Assembly (NCBI RefSeq): GCF_003335105.1
Contig: NZ_QFWQ01000006.1
Span: 434,001-498,000 of the forward strand
Origin: Rhodanobacter denitrificans
Lineage (GTDB): Bacteria; Pseudomonadota; Gammaproteobacteria; Xanthomonadales; Rhodanobacteraceae
Length of the DNA stretch: 64,000 nt
Direction: 5' to 3'
Positions 26,174-36,147 of this stretch are shown piece by piece (position 1 is the first letter of the stretch; each line of letters opens with the position of its first letter). The position numbers and the translations under genes are program-made. The notes below the pieces were generated by a model, which was not told the DNA's origin, did no database searches, and was given only the letters and a program-made list of their open reading frames with translations.

Positions 26174-28095
26174 CAGCCCGGGACGGACTGGAAGCTGCCG
26201 CCGCTGGATGACGAGCTGGCCGGTGCAGGCGAGGTGGCCGGCGGTGCGTTCGACGGCACGTCGTCCATCTGCAGGCTCCCGCCCAGCGGGCGGGCCAGTC
26301 CGTTCTGGAACTGGGCCCAGATCAGCACGCGGCGTACCCGGCCGAACTGGTCGGCGGTGAGCTGGCCGCTGGCGCCGGGCACGTAGCTGCCCGGGTGGGC
26401 GCGCAGCCATTCCAGGTACGGCACCAGGTTCCAGGCGTCCATGCCGAACGCGAACAGCCGCGCCGCGCCGCCGCGGGCGGCGGGCAATCGGGCGGCGATC
26501 TCATCGTGGTTCGGCAGGCCCGGCTGGGCGTTGAAAAGCCACGGTGCATCGCAGAATTCCACGCCGTCCAAGTCGCGGTTGGACGAGGCGTCGTCGCTGC
26601 CTTCGTAGACGTGCGAGGTGGCAATTACCGGCAGCTCGACCCGCGCGATGCGCAACTGCGGCAGCAGCAGACGCGCCTGGTTCGGACGCATGCTGATGAA
26701 GATGCCGCTGTCGCCCGCCGGGCCCGCGGTGGCGGGGGCGCCGGCCGCCGCAGGCCCGGCGGGGGCGGCCGTGGCGGCCGCGCTGGCAGGCAGGTGCAGA
26801 TCGGCGATCAGGCTGGCGTAGCTGGTGGCGCCCGGCGGCAGGGTGATCGTGCCGGCGAGTTCCCCGCCACGGGCGGCCAGTTCGGCCTTGAAGGCGCTGG
26901 CCGCACGCTGTGCGAAATCGTCGGTGGAAATCACCACGTAGACCCGACGCAGGCCGCGCTCGACCATGTGGTCGGCGGCCTGGGCGCCCTCGCTTTCCGG
27001 CAGCAGGCCGAATTCGCTGGCCTCGCCGCTGGGCAGCTGCTTGTCGTCGGGGTGGTTCAGCGCGAGCAGCGGCACCGGCAGGGTCGGCTGGCTGAAGATC
27101 GCCGCGACCTCGCCGCGGGTCAGCGGGCCGACCACCAGCCTGGCGCCGTCGCTGGCCGCCTGGCGGTAGGCCTTGACCGCGCCGTCGGCGGTGCCCTGGC
27201 TGTCGTAGACGCGCACCGACGGGCGTGGCGCGCGGTTGCGCCCGGCATCGATGTAGGCCGCGAAGAAGCCTTCGCGGATCGCTGTGCTGGCGGCCGCGTA
27301 GTTGCCGTCATTGGGCAGCAGCAGGGCGATCTGGGCAGGCACCTTGTAGCCTTCGCGTACGTTCGCGTCGGCACCGGGCAGCAGGGTGCCGACCGGCTGC
27401 TGCAGTTCCGGCGGCGGTTGGGCCACGGCGACGCCGAGCCGGCTCAGCGCCTCGTTGACCCACGGCAGCATGCGGTCGCCGCGATGCATGGCGGCGGCGC
27501 GCTGCTTGAGCGAGTCGACGCCGACCTGGCCGAGCAGGTCGAGGATCTGCTGGCGGTTCTGCGCATGGTCGAGGCCGCTCAGCTGGTCGTCCATCTGCAC
27601 GCGGGTGCGGGCGGCGCCCCAGTGGTCGCCACTGGCTGCCATCGCACGGGCGCGCCACTCCAGCAGGCGCAGCTGCAGCGGCGCGGGCACCGCCACCGTC
27701 GGCTGGGTGGTGAGCCGCAGCGCGGTGGCCGCGTCGTTCCGGTCGAGCGCCAGCTCGGCGCGCAGCAGGTCCAGGCGCACGGGTTCGTCGCCGCTGAGAC
27801 GCTGGCGCTTGATGCCATCCAGTACCGGCGCGGCGCGGGCAAGCTGGCCTTCCTCGCGCCATGCCTCGGCAGCCAGCAGGCGGTAGCTGTCGGCGTGACC
27901 GCTCGATTGCGTGGCCAGGTTGAGGTATGCCTGTGCGGCCTGGTCGTACTGCCCCTGCCGCGCCAGCGATTCGGCGGCCTGCGCGGCGGTCATCTCGGCC
28001 GGCGAGCGCGGCGCGTTCGCCGGCACGCAGGCGGCCAGCACCAGCGAAAACAGCAGTCCGGTCGCGACGGCGCGCGGATGGCGCATGAAGCGCAT
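26173..28095 (-). CDS. lpoA: Outer-membrane lipoprotein LpoA, activator of PBP1A
   Basis: A 640-residue lipoprotein (LppC family). The signal peptide RHPRAVATGLLFSLVLAAC ends with the lipobox cysteine. TPR-like helices follow (about 30-240), then a periplasmic-binding-protein-like domain from about QIALLLPNDGNYAAA. In E. coli LpoA spans the periplasm to stimulate the transpeptidase PBP1A. The segment around 450-475 is an Ala/Gly/Pro-rich insertion (…AATAAPAGPAAAGAPATAG…), and the tail is Ser-rich. The start is MRFMRHPR at 28095, which has AAGGGA upstream; an ATG further upstream is less likely. Divergent from rsmI. Confidence 0.93.
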   Translation of the reverse strand: MRFMRHPRAVATGLLFSLVLAACVPANAPRSPAEMTAAQAAESLARQGQYDQAAQAYLNLATQSSGHADSYRLLAAEAWREEGQLARAAPVLDGIKRQRLSGDEPVRLDLLRAELALDRNDAATALRLTTQPTVAVPAPLQLRLLEWRARAMAASGDHWGAARTRVQMDDQLSGLDHAQNRQQILDLLGQVGVDSLKQRAAAMHRGDRMLPWVNEALSRLGVAVAQPPPELQQPVGTLLPGADANVREGYKVPAQIALLLPNDGNYAAASTAIREGFFAAYIDAGRNRAPRPSVRVYDSQGTADGAVKAYRQAASDGARLVVGPLTRGEVAAIFSQPTLPVPLLALNHPDDKQLPSGEASEFGLLPESEGAQAADHMVERGLRRVYVVISTDDFAQRAASAFKAELAARGGELAGTITLPPGATSYASLIADLHLPASAAATAAPAGPAAAGAPATAGPAGDSGIFISMRPNQARLLLPQLRIARVELPVIATSHVYEGSDDASSNRDLDGVEFCDAPWLFNAQPGLPNHDEIAARLPAARGGAARLFAFGMDAWNLVPYLEWLRAHPGSYVPGASGQLTADQFGRVRRVLIWAQFQNGLARPLGGSLQMDDVPSNAPPATSPAPASSSSSGGSFQSVPG

Positions 28096-28176
28096 GGGAA
28101 ATCCCTTGTTCGTCATGGTCGTCAATGCGCGATCATAGCGGATCGACTTGCCGGCTTACGGCGCAGGAGTTCGCAG

Positions 28177-29004
28177 ATGTCACCAAAGCCAGGCTGCCTG
28201 TGGGTGGTCGCCACGCCGATCGGCCACCGCGACGACCTGTCCGTCCGGGCGATCGAGACCCTGCGCGCGGTGGCGGTGATCGCCGCCGAGGACACCCGCC
28301 ACAGCCGGCCGCTGCTGGTGCATCACAACATCGACACGCCGCTGATCGCGCTGCACGAGCACAACGAGCGCGATGCGGTGGAGGCGATCGTGCGCCGGAT
28401 GCAGGATGGCGCTGCGGTGGCGTTGATCTCCGACGCGGGCACGCCGCTGATCAGCGATCCGGGTTTCCGGCTGGTGCGCGCGGCGCGCGCGGCGGGCATC
28501 CGCTGCGTTCCGGTGCCCGGCGCGTGCGCGGCGATCGCCGCGCTGTCGGTGGCCGGCCTGCCCAGCGACCGTTTCGTGTTCGAGGGCTTCCTGCCGCCGA
28601 AAACGGCCGCGCGGCGCAGTCGCCTGCAGGAACTGGCGGGCGATGCGCGCACGCTCATCTTCTATGAGTCGTCGCATCGCGTCGCCGAGAGCCTGGCCGA
28701 CATGCGCGAGGTGTTCGGCGCCGACCGCGAGGCGGTGCTGGCGCGCGAGCTGACCAAGATGTTCGAGACCGTGCTCGGCGAGCCGCTGGGCGAGCTCGCC
28801 CAGCGCGTCTCCGTCGACCCCGACCAGCAGCGTGGCGAATGCGTGATCCTGGTCGCCGGCCGCGGCGAGGAGGCCGACGCGAAGCTGGCCGAGGGCCAGC
28901 GCGTGTTCGCGATCCTGCGCGAGGAACTGCCGCCGGCGAAGGCGGCGAAGCTGGCGGCGGCGATCAGCGGCGCGCCGCGCAAGGAGCTCTATAGGAGTGA
29001 GTGA
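28177..29004 (+). CDS. rsmI: 16S rRNA 2'-O-ribose C1402 methyltransferase
   Basis: A 275-residue SAM-dependent methyltransferase of the tetrapyrrole-methylase fold. It shows WVVATPIGHRDDLSVRA at the start, AEDTRHS, ISDAGTPLISDPGF and YESSHR, with a variable tail ending PRKELYRSE. RsmI modifies C1402 of 16S rRNA together with RsmH, whose gene lies 1.2 kb downstream. The start at 28177 has AGGAG upstream; the longer open frame to the left is antisense to lpoA. The last codons run into a long purine/pyrimidine hairpin. Confidence 0.96.
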   Translation: MSPKPGCLWVVATPIGHRDDLSVRAIETLRAVAVIAAEDTRHSRPLLVHHNIDTPLIALHEHNERDAVEAIVRRMQDGAAVALISDAGTPLISDPGFRLVRAARAAGIRCVPVPGACAAIAALSVAGLPSDRFVFEGFLPPKTAARRSRLQELAGDARTLIFYESSHRVAESLADMREVFGADREAVLARELTKMFETVLGEPLGELAQRVSVDPDQQRGECVILVAGRGEEADAKLAEGQRVFAILREELPPAKAAKLAAAISGAPRKELYRSE

Positions 29005-29072
29005 TGAGAAGTGAGAAATGAGAGAAAGCGTGGATTGGCGAGCTTTTCTCTCGTTTCTCGTTCCTCTTCACT
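29000..29072 (+). repeat. Long purine-pyrimidine hairpin between rsmI and rnpB
   Basis: A purine-rich arm at 29000-29029 (AGTGATGAGAAGTGAG…) pairs with a pyrimidine-rich arm at 29042-29072 (…TTCTCGTTCCTCTTCACT) around an 11-base loop, about 30 base pairs with few mismatches. It starts within the rsmI stop and ends 15 bases before RNase P RNA. It probably ends rsmI transcription or separates it from rnpB, and its repetitive GAGAA make-up resembles xanthomonad intergenic repeats. Confidence 0.65.
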
Positions 29073-29086
29073 CTAAACTAGACCAC

Positions 29087-29447
<361 letters not shown>

Positions 29448-29458
29448 ACCTCTTCAAC

Positions 29459-29503
29459 GCCTGCATCGCCATCGCGACCCCTCGTCGCGGTGGCGATGCA
29501 GGC
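29459..29503 (+). terminator. Strong hairpin after rnpB
   Basis: GCCTGCATCGCCATCGCGAC pairs with GTCGCGGTGGCGATGCAGGC through 20 base pairs (one G-T) with a 5-base loop, 11 bases after the P1 stem of RNase P RNA. No T-run follows, so it may act as a processing or Rho-aided stop rather than a classic terminator. Confidence 0.5.
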
Positions 29504-29703
29504 GCCTGCGTGAACGGTGGTTCATGCCGGAGTGCCAACGCGGCGCCGATCCGGTGGGATTTCGCCCGGCGCGGGCCTGAGGCAACGTGTTTTTATTTAT
29601 AAAAAATTCCCTGCTTTCAAACACCTTGCCGGCGTTTCTCAGAAAATGCTGCACGTATGGTCAGTATTCTGCCTTTACTCCTTGATTCACAAGCGAAATT
29701 CCC
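29504..29703. other. Gap between rnpB and the dcw promoter
   Basis: No gene is supported here. A strikingly AT-rich island TTTTTATTTATAAAAAA lies at 29590-29606 in otherwise GC-rich DNA, followed by mixed AT-rich sequence up to the mraZ -35 box. It may serve as an UP-like element or bending site. Confidence 0.5.
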
Positions 29704-29732
29704 TTGACAGTCTCATGGGGCGAGATTATCGT
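29704..29732 (+). promoter_or_regulatory. Promoter of the dcw cluster
   Basis: A perfect -35 box TTGACA at 29704-29709 and a -10-like TATCGT at 29727-29732, 17 bases apart. Transcription would start near 29739 and run through mraZ into the division and cell-wall genes. The first MraZ-type repeat overlaps the -10 region. Confidence 0.7.
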
Positions 29733-29765
29733 GGGCTCCAGTGTGAAATCGTGGGTTTTAGTGGA
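29731..29765 (+). promoter_or_regulatory. MraZ operator, four direct repeats
   Basis: GTGGG, GTGTG, GTGGG and GTGGA begin at 29731, 29741, 29751 and 29761, each exactly 10 bases apart. MraZ is known to bind three or four TGGGN repeats spaced by 5 bases in front of its own gene. Placement over and after the -10 box fits autorepression of the cluster. Confidence 0.85.
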
Positions 29766-29776
29766 GTCTACTGATC

Positions 29777-30223
29777 GTGTTCCAGGGCGAAACCGCCATC
29801 ACCATCGACGACAAGGGGCGCCTGACCATCCCGACCGTTTACCGGGAGCAGGTGGCGGGCGAGTGCGCCAATCGTCTGGTGATCACCTACAACCCGTTCG
29901 AGTCGGGCTGCCTGTGGCTGTTCCCGTACACGGCGTGGGAGTTGGTGCGCGATCAGGTCAACGCGCTGTCCAAGGTGGTCAAGGCGCATCGCGACATGCA
30001 GATGAAGCTGGTCGGCGCGGCCGCCGTGGTCGAGCCCGACAGTGCGGCACGCATTCTGCTGCCGACCAGCCAGCGCGCCACCACCGGCATCGAGAAGAGG
30101 GCGGTGCTGCTGGGCATGGGCGACAAGTTCGAGTTGTGGAGCGAACAGGAGCACCTGAAGAAGATCCGCCAGACCATCGGCGAAAGCGAGATCACACAGG
30201 CAATGGCGGAATTGCGCCTGTAA
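29777..30223 (+). CDS. mraZ: Transcriptional regulator MraZ
   Basis: A 148-residue AbrB-like DNA-binding protein that represses the division and cell-wall cluster. Two tandem MraZ/SpoVT-AbrB repeats are visible: FQGETAITIDDKGRLTIPTVYRE (about 2-24) with RLVITYNPFESGCLWLFP, and VVEPDSAARILLPTSQR (about 84-100) with ITDGKVLLLG-like EKRAVLLGMGDKFELWSE. The start is a GTG at 29777. The binding sites lie just upstream. First gene of the dcw cluster. Confidence 0.97.
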   Translation: MFQGETAITIDDKGRLTIPTVYREQVAGECANRLVITYNPFESGCLWLFPYTAWELVRDQVNALSKVVKAHRDMQMKLVGAAAVVEPDSAARILLPTSQRATTGIEKRAVLLGMGDKFELWSEQEHLKKIRQTIGESEITQAMAELRL

Positions 30224-30265
30224 GGCGCGATCGGCATGTGGGCGGGACGGGAACGGGAGTGCGGC

Positions 30266-31192
30266 ATGGCCGAGCAAGTTTTGCGGCACATCCCGGTAAT
30301 GCTGGGTGAAGCAGTGGAGGGACTCGCCGTGCAGGCTGGCGGGCGCTATCTCGATGGAACCTTCGGTCGCGGCGGTCACGCCCGCGCGGTGCTGTCGCGC
30401 CTCGGCCCCGACGGCCGGCTGCTGCTGATGGACCGCGATCCGACGGCGATCGCCGCCGCGCGGGCGGAGTTCGCCGCCGATCCGCGCGTGACGATCCGCC
30501 ACGCGAATTTCTCCAGCCTGGCCGAGTGGGACGAGACTGCGGCTGGCCTCGATGGCGTGCTGCTCGACCTGGGCGTGTCCTCGCCGCAGCTGGATGAGGC
30601 CGCCCGCGGCTTCAGCTTCATGGCCGATGCGCCGCTGGACATGCGCATGGATCCCAGCCAGGGCGAGAGCGCCGCGGATTTCCTGGCCCGTGTCAGCGAG
30701 CGCGAGATCGCCGACGTGCTGTGGCATTACGGCGAGGAGCGCCACAGCCGGCGCATCGCCCGCGCGATCGTGGCCGACCGCGACGCCACCCCGTTCACCC
30801 GCACCGGCCAGCTGGCCGCGCTGATCGAGCGCGTGGCCGGCCGGCGCGAGCCGGGCAAGCACCCGGCTACGCGCAGCTTCCAGGCGCTGCGCATCCGCGT
30901 GAACGGCGAGCTGGATGCCCTGCAGCAGGGGCTGGATGCGGCGCTGGAACGGCTCCTGCCCGGCGGCCGGCTGGCGGTGATCAGCTTTCATTCGCTGGAG
31001 GACCGCGCGGTGAAGCTGTTCATCCGCGACCACTCCGGCCGCGTGCAGAACAGCCGGCGCGGACCGCCGGTGCAGGCCGCCCCGGCGCGACTGGCGGCGG
31101 TCGGCAAGGCGCAGTTCCCGTCCGATGCCGAGCAGGCGGCGAACCCGCGCTCGCGCTCGGCCGTGCTGCGCGTGGCGGAGAAATTGTCGTGA
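30266..31192 (+). CDS. rsmH: 16S rRNA N4-methylcytidine methyltransferase
   Basis: SAM-dependent enzyme (formerly MraW) that methylates C1402 of 16S rRNA, the same base treated by RsmI. The 308-residue product shows [27 protein letters not shown] (SAM site), [32 protein letters not shown] and ISFHSLEDR. The ATG at 30266 has GGGAG upstream and is preferred to one ten codons earlier. Its TGA overlaps the GTG start of ftsL. Confidence 0.97.
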   Translation: MAEQVLRHIPVMLGEAVEGLAVQAGGRYLDGTFGRGGHARAVLSRLGPDGRLLLMDRDPTAIAAARAEFAADPRVTIRHANFSSLAEWDETAAGLDGVLLDLGVSSPQLDEAARGFSFMADAPLDMRMDPSQGESAADFLARVSEREIADVLWHYGEERHSRRIARAIVADRDATPFTRTGQLAALIERVAGRREPGKHPATRSFQALRIRVNGELDALQQGLDAALERLLPGGRLAVISFHSLEDRAVKLFIRDHSGRVQNSRRGPPVQAAPARLAAVGKAQFPSDAEQAANPRSRSAVLRVAEKLS

Positions 31193-31458
31193 AGGCGATC
31201 GGCGCCTTGTGCCTGATGCTGCTGCTGGTCGCGGCGCTGGCCAGTGCGCTCGGCGTGGTGTGGACGCGCCACGAGAGCCGCGTGCTGTTCGTCAACCTGA
31301 CTGCGCTGCAGAACCAGCGCGACGAGCTGAACATCGAATACGGCAAGCTCGAACTGGAGCAGGCCACCTATGCCGAGCCGCGGCGCATCGACGACGAGGC
31401 CCGGCAGAAGCTGGGCATGGTCGATCCGCGTCCGCAAGACATCCGGTTGCTGCGCTGA
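31189..31458 (+). CDS. ftsL: Cell division protein FtsL
   Basis: An 89-residue bitopic divisome protein. A single membrane helix at about 3-24 ([22 protein letters not shown]) is followed by a periplasmic coiled-coil stretch ([22 protein letters not shown]), which pairs with FtsB and FtsI/FtsW. The start is GTG at 31189, overlapping the rsmH stop by 3 bases; the C-terminal part ends in QDIRLLR. Its TGA overlaps the ftsI start. Confidence 0.93.
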   Translation: MKAIGALCLMLLLVAALASALGVVWTRHESRVLFVNLTALQNQRDELNIEYGKLELEQATYAEPRRIDDEARQKLGMVDPRPQDIRLLR

Positions 31459-33272
31459 TGAGCTGGCGCAACCACATCGCCCCCGCCCAGCCCGGCCGTC
31501 GCCGCGGCGCCGGTCCCAGCGCGCGTCGGCGCATGGTGGTGGTGGTCGGCCTGCTCGGCCTGGTCTCGGTTGCGCTGATTGCGCGGGCGTTCGACCTGCA
31601 GGTGGTACGCAAGCAGTTCTACCAGAAGCAGGGTGATGCACGCTTCCTGCGCGAAGTGCCGATCCCGGTGTCGCGCGGCACCATCTTCGATCGCAACGGC
31701 GAGCCGCTGGCGGTATCGACCCCGATGATGTCGATCTGGGCGAATCCGGCCGAGGTGCTGGACAGCGACGAGCACATCCCGGCGCTGGCGCGGGCACTGG
31801 GCGTGGATGCGGAAGGCTTGAAGGCGCAGCTGGCGCAGCGCTCCGACCGCGAGTTCGTCTACCTGCGCCGGCAGATGGCGCCGGCCGCGGCACAGGCCGT
31901 ACTGGACCTGGGCATTCCCGGCATCAACGGCCAGCGCGAGTTCAAGCGCTACTACCCGTCCGGCGAAGTGACCGCGCACGTGCTCGGCTTCACCAACATC
32001 GACGACCGCGGCCAGGAAGGCCTGGAGCTGGCCTACGACGACTGGCTGGCCGGCAAGCCCGGCGCGAAGCGGGTGATTCGCGACCGCATGGGCCACGTGG
32101 TGGAGGACATCGAGCAGGTGCGCGCGCCGAAGCCGGGGCAGAACCTCACACTCAGCATCGACCGGCGCATCCAGTTCCTGGCCTACAGCGAACTGAAGAC
32201 CGCGCTGGAAAAATCGCAGGCCAGCTCCGGTTCGATGGTGGTGCTCGACGTCAGGACCGGCGAGGTGCTGGCGATGGCCAACCTGCCCACCTACAACCCG
32301 AACGCGCTCGGCGGCAGCCGGCCGGACCAGCGCCGCAACCGGGCGATGACCGACGTGCTCGAGCCGGGCTCCACGGTGAAGCCGATCCTGATGGCGGCGG
32401 CGCTGTCCAGCGGCAGGTTCACGCCGACCGGTCCGATCATCGACACCACCGGCGGCCACTGGTACTTCCAGGGCCATGACATTCACGACACACACAACTA
32501 CGGCCTGCTGACGCCGACCGGGGTGATCACCAAGTCCAGCAACGTGGGCGCCGCGCGCATCGCCATGCAGCTCGACACCTCGCTGATGTACGACACCTAT
32601 CGCGCGTTCGGCCTGGGCAACAGCACCGAGAGCGGCTTTCCCGGCGAGGCATCCGGCCATCTGCGGATCGGCCGCGACTGGCGGCCGCTGGAGAAGGCCA
32701 TCCTCGGCTATGGCTACGGCCTCAACGTGACCGTGCTGCAGCTGGCCAACGCCTACGCCACGATCGCCGACGGCGGCGTGATGCACAACCCCACGTTCAT
32801 CAAGGGTGGCGAGAGCGAGGCCAAGCAGATCATCTCGGCGGAAGTGGCGAACCAGCTGATCCGCATGATGGAGACCGTGACCGGGCCCGGCAGCACCGGC
32901 ACGCTGGCACGCATCGCCAACTACAGCGTGGCCGGCAAGACCGGCACGGCGCACAAGGCCAGCGCCGGCGGCTACGCCAAGAGCAACTACACCTCGGCTT
33001 TCGCCGGCATCGTGCCGGCATCGAATCCGCGCCTGGTCGGCGTGGTGGTGATTGACGATCCGCAGAAGGGCAGCTACTACGGCGGCACGGTGTCCGGCCC
33101 GGTGTTCTCCAAGGTGATGGAGGGCGCGCTGCGCCTGCTCGACGTGCCACCGGACAACATCGGCCGCTGGTACGTGGGCGGCCCGCTGCAGAATGTGGAC
33201 GGGCTGGTCGGCAGCAAGCCGCCGGTGGATGCACCGCTCGACGATGCGCCGATCGACGGGGGCACGCCATGA
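31458..33272 (+). CDS. ftsI: Peptidoglycan transpeptidase FtsI (PBP3)
   Basis: Septal penicillin-binding protein, 604 residues. A short cytosolic part and a membrane helix (MVVVVGLLGLVSVALIARAF, about 22-41) come first, then the dimerisation domain (SRGTIFDRNGEPLAVS) and the transpeptidase. The active-site Ser305 is in PGSTVKP, SSN in TKSSNVG, and Lys494 in AGKTGTAHK. The ATG shares one base with the ftsL stop; the murE start overlaps its end by 4 bases. The tail after about 560 is Pro/Asp-rich (PPVDAPLDDAPIDGG). Confidence 0.97.
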   Translation: MSWRNHIAPAQPGRRRGAGPSARRRMVVVVGLLGLVSVALIARAFDLQVVRKQFYQKQGDARFLREVPIPVSRGTIFDRNGEPLAVSTPMMSIWANPAEVLDSDEHIPALARALGVDAEGLKAQLAQRSDREFVYLRRQMAPAAAQAVLDLGIPGINGQREFKRYYPSGEVTAHVLGFTNIDDRGQEGLELAYDDWLAGKPGAKRVIRDRMGHVVEDIEQVRAPKPGQNLTLSIDRRIQFLAYSELKTALEKSQASSGSMVVLDVRTGEVLAMANLPTYNPNALGGSRPDQRRNRAMTDVLEPGSTVKPILMAAALSSGRFTPTGPIIDTTGGHWYFQGHDIHDTHNYGLLTPTGVITKSSNVGAARIAMQLDTSLMYDTYRAFGLGNSTESGFPGEASGHLRIGRDWRPLEKAILGYGYGLNVTVLQLANAYATIADGGVMHNPTFIKGGESEAKQIISAEVANQLIRMMETVTGPGSTGTLARIANYSVAGKTGTAHKASAGGYAKSNYTSAFAGIVPASNPRLVGVVVIDDPQKGSYYGGTVSGPVFSKVMEGALRLLDVPPDNIGRWYVGGPLQNVDGLVGSKPPVDAPLDDAPIDGGTP

Positions 33273-34777
33273 GCACCGGCCATCTCGACCAGTTGCTGCT
33301 CGGCATCGCCGATGCGCAGGTTGCCGCCGTGCCGGGCGCCGGCCGCATCGTGGTTTCCGGGTTGGCGCTGGATTCGCGCCGGGTGCGGCGTGGCGATGCG
33401 TTCTTCGCCCTGCGCGGCACCCGGGGGCATGGCATCACGTTCGCCCCGGGTGCGGTGCAGCGCGGCGCGCAGGTGGTGCTGGCCGAGGCGCCGGTGGTCG
33501 ACGACGCCGCCGCGCTGGACGTGCCGGTGCTGTGGATCGAGGGCCTGCACGGCCAGGTCGGCGAGATCGCCGCGCGCTTCTACGAGCGCCCCAGCGAATC
33601 GTTGCGGATGGTCGGCGTCACCGGCACCAACGGCAAGACCTCGTGCGTGCAGTTGCTGGCGCAGGCGCTGACCCTGCTCGGCCACCGCACCGCCTCGATC
33701 GGCACGCTGGGCGCCGGCGTGCACGGCCGGTTGCGCGAGGGCGAGCGCACTACGCCCGACGCCGTGACGGTCCAGGAATTGCTGGCGGAGTTCCGCGACG
33801 CCGGCGTCAGCCACGTGGCGATGGAGGTCTCTTCGCACGCGCTGGAACAGGGCCGCGTGGCGGCGGTGGATTTCGAGGTGGCAGCGTTCACCAACCTCAC
33901 CCGCGACCATCTGGATTACCACGGCAGCATGGAGGCCTACGGCGCGGCGAAGGCGAAGCTGTTCGCGTGGCCGGGCCTGCGCAGTGCGGCGATCAACGTC
34001 GACGACGCGTTCGGCCGCGAGCTGGCCGGGCAGCTGCCGGCCGGCGTCCAGCGGCTGCGCTTCAGCATGGCCGGCGACGGCGAGGCGGAAGTCGCCGCCA
34101 GCGCGATCGCCACCTCGGCCGAGGGACTGTCGTTCATGCTGCGTACGCCGTGGGGCACGCGGGCGGTGCGCAGCCAGCTGATCGGCCGCTTCAACGTGGC
34201 GAACCTGCTGGCGGTGGTGGCCTGCCTCGGCGCGCTGGGCGAACCGTTCGCGCGCATCGTCGAGGCGGTCGCGCAACTGCAGCCGGTGAACGGCCGCATG
34301 AGCGGCCTCGGCGGCCTGCATGGTCAGCCGCTGGTGGTGGTCGACTACGCGCACACGCCGGACGCGCTGGAGCAGGCGCTGGCCGCGGTGCGCGCGCATT
34401 GCGCCGGCAAGCTGATCTGCGTGTTCGGCTGCGGCGGCGAGCGCGACGCCGGCAAGCGTCCGCTGATGGGCGCGATCGCGGCGCGGCTGGCCGACGTGGC
34501 GATCGTCACCGATGACAACCCGCGCGGCGAGGACGGCGACGCGATCGTGGCGCAGATCGTCGCCGGCATGCAGGCGGCACGCGCGATGGCGGTCGAGCGC
34601 GACCGTGCGACGGCGATCGCCGATGCGCTGCAGCTGGCGCGTGCCGGCGACGCGGTGCTGATCGCCGGCAAGGGCCACGAAACCTACCAGGAAGGCGCCG
34701 ACGGCAAGCATCCGTTCGATGATCTGGCGGTGGCGCGCGCCGTGCTGGAACGGATCGGCGGGGAGGAACGGCCATGA
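33269..34777 (+). CDS. murE: UDP-MurNAc-tripeptide synthetase
   Basis: Cytosolic Mur ligase (502 residues) that adds the third residue, expected to be meso-diaminopimelate. The ATP loop GVTGTNGKTSC is at about 112-122, and the central-domain residues TNLTRDHLDYHG and SSHALEQGR fit the carbamylated-lysine and Mg2+ site. DNPR in VTDDNPRGEDG is the motif that selects meso-DAP over lysine. It starts inside ftsI (ATGA) and ends overlapping murF. Confidence 0.97.
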   Translation: MSTGHLDQLLLGIADAQVAAVPGAGRIVVSGLALDSRRVRRGDAFFALRGTRGHGITFAPGAVQRGAQVVLAEAPVVDDAAALDVPVLWIEGLHGQVGEIAARFYERPSESLRMVGVTGTNGKTSCVQLLAQALTLLGHRTASIGTLGAGVHGRLREGERTTPDAVTVQELLAEFRDAGVSHVAMEVSSHALEQGRVAAVDFEVAAFTNLTRDHLDYHGSMEAYGAAKAKLFAWPGLRSAAINVDDAFGRELAGQLPAGVQRLRFSMAGDGEAEVAASAIATSAEGLSFMLRTPWGTRAVRSQLIGRFNVANLLAVVACLGALGEPFARIVEAVAQLQPVNGRMSGLGGLHGQPLVVVDYAHTPDALEQALAAVRAHCAGKLICVFGCGGERDAGKRPLMGAIAARLADVAIVTDDNPRGEDGDAIVAQIVAGMQAARAMAVERDRATAIADALQLARAGDAVLIAGKGHETYQEGADGKHPFDDLAVARAVLERIGGEERP

Positions 34778-36147
34778 TGCAGCTTGCCGCCATCGCGCTG
34801 TGGACCCACGGCCGCCTGCTCGGCAGCGACGTCGAGGTGACCGGCGTCGCCATCGACACGCGCAAACTGCGGCCCGGCGACCTGTTCGTGGCGATCAGGG
34901 GCGAGCGGGTGGACGGCCACGACTACCTGGCCGAGGCGGTCGCGCGCGGCGCGGTCGCCGCGCTGGTGACGCACAAGGTCGACAGCGCACTGCCGCAGGT
35001 GCTGGTGGACAACACGGAACTGGCCCTCGGCGACCTGGCCAGCGCGGTGCGCGCGCAGCGCAACGTGCACGTGGTCGGCATCACCGGCTCCAACGGCAAG
35101 ACCACGGTGAAGACATTGGTCGCCGCGATCCTGGCGCGGCACGGCCGCACCCATGTCAGCGCGGGCAACTTCAACAACGAACTGGGCCTGCCGCTGAGCC
35201 TGCTGGCGATGCCGCAGGACACCGAATATGCGGTGTTCGAGATGGGTGCGGGCAAGCCGGGCGACATCGCCTACCTGGCCGCCATCGCACGGCCAGATAT
35301 CGGCCTTGTCACGCTCATCGCGCCGGCGCATCTTGCGCGCATGGGCAGCATCGAAGGCGTGGCCGAGACCAAGGGCGCGCTGTACCAGGCCTTGCCGGCA
35401 GACGGCATAGCGATCATCAACGCCGACGACGCGTTCGCCAGCTTCTTCACCGGCCTGGCCGGCGCGCGCAAAGTGTTGCGCTTCGGCCTCGACCAGCCGG
35501 CCGATGTCGGCGCCGACATCGTCGAGCAGCGCGTGGACGGTTCGCGTTTCGTGCTGAGCACGCCGCAGGGCGACGCCGAAGTGGCACTCCCATTGCCCGG
35601 CCGCCACAACATCGCCAACGCACTGGCCGCGACGGCGGTGGCGCTGGCGCTGGAGGTGCAGCTGGACACCATCGTGGCGGGGCTGGAGCAGGTTCCCGGG
35701 GTGGCTGGCCGGCTGCGCCGCGAGGCGATGGCCGGCGGCTGGACCGTGATCGACGACAGCTACAACGCGAACCCTAGCTCGATGGCGGCAGCGATCGACA
35801 CCTTGCTGCTGGCCGGCGGCGAACGTTGGCTGGTGCTGGGCGACATGGCCGAATTGGGCGCGGATGCGCGCGCGCTGCATGCCGGCATCGGCGCGCGGGC
35901 GCGCGAGCGCGGGGTCGAGCGGCTGTTCGCCGTCGGTCCGCTCGGCGCGGCCACGGTCGAGGCGTTCGGCGCGGGCGGCGAACATTTCGACGACAAGGCC
36001 GCGCTGATCGCGGTACTGCAGGCGCAATTGCACGCGGGCGTCACCTGCCTGGTGAAGGGTTCGCGCTCGGCCGGGATGGAGCAGGTGGTGGCGGCGCTCG
36101 GCGGTCATGCCGGCAAGAACAAGGGGGGCGCATCCGATGCTGCTTGA
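34774..36147 (+). CDS. murF: UDP-MurNAc-pentapeptide synthetase (D-Ala-D-Ala ligase step)
   Basis: Adds D-Ala-D-Ala to the UDP-MurNAc-tripeptide. The 457-residue product has the ATP site [14 protein letters not shown] at about 104-117, the [12 protein letters not shown] loop, [11 protein letters not shown] and the C-terminal domain with [12 protein letters not shown]. It starts in the last codons of murE and its last 11 bases overlap mraY, so the genes are tightly coupled. Confidence 0.97.
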   Translation: MMQLAAIALWTHGRLLGSDVEVTGVAIDTRKLRPGDLFVAIRGERVDGHDYLAEAVARGAVAALVTHKVDSALPQVLVDNTELALGDLASAVRAQRNVHVVGITGSNGKTTVKTLVAAILARHGRTHVSAGNFNNELGLPLSLLAMPQDTEYAVFEMGAGKPGDIAYLAAIARPDIGLVTLIAPAHLARMGSIEGVAETKGALYQALPADGIAIINADDAFASFFTGLAGARKVLRFGLDQPADVGADIVEQRVDGSRFVLSTPQGDAEVALPLPGRHNIANALAATAVALALEVQLDTIVAGLEQVPGVAGRLRREAMAGGWTVIDDSYNANPSSMAAAIDTLLLAGGERWLVLGDMAELGADARALHAGIGARARERGVERLFAVGPLGAATVEAFGAGGEHFDDKAALIAVLQAQLHAGVTCLVKGSRSAGMEQVVAALGGHAGKNKGGASDAA

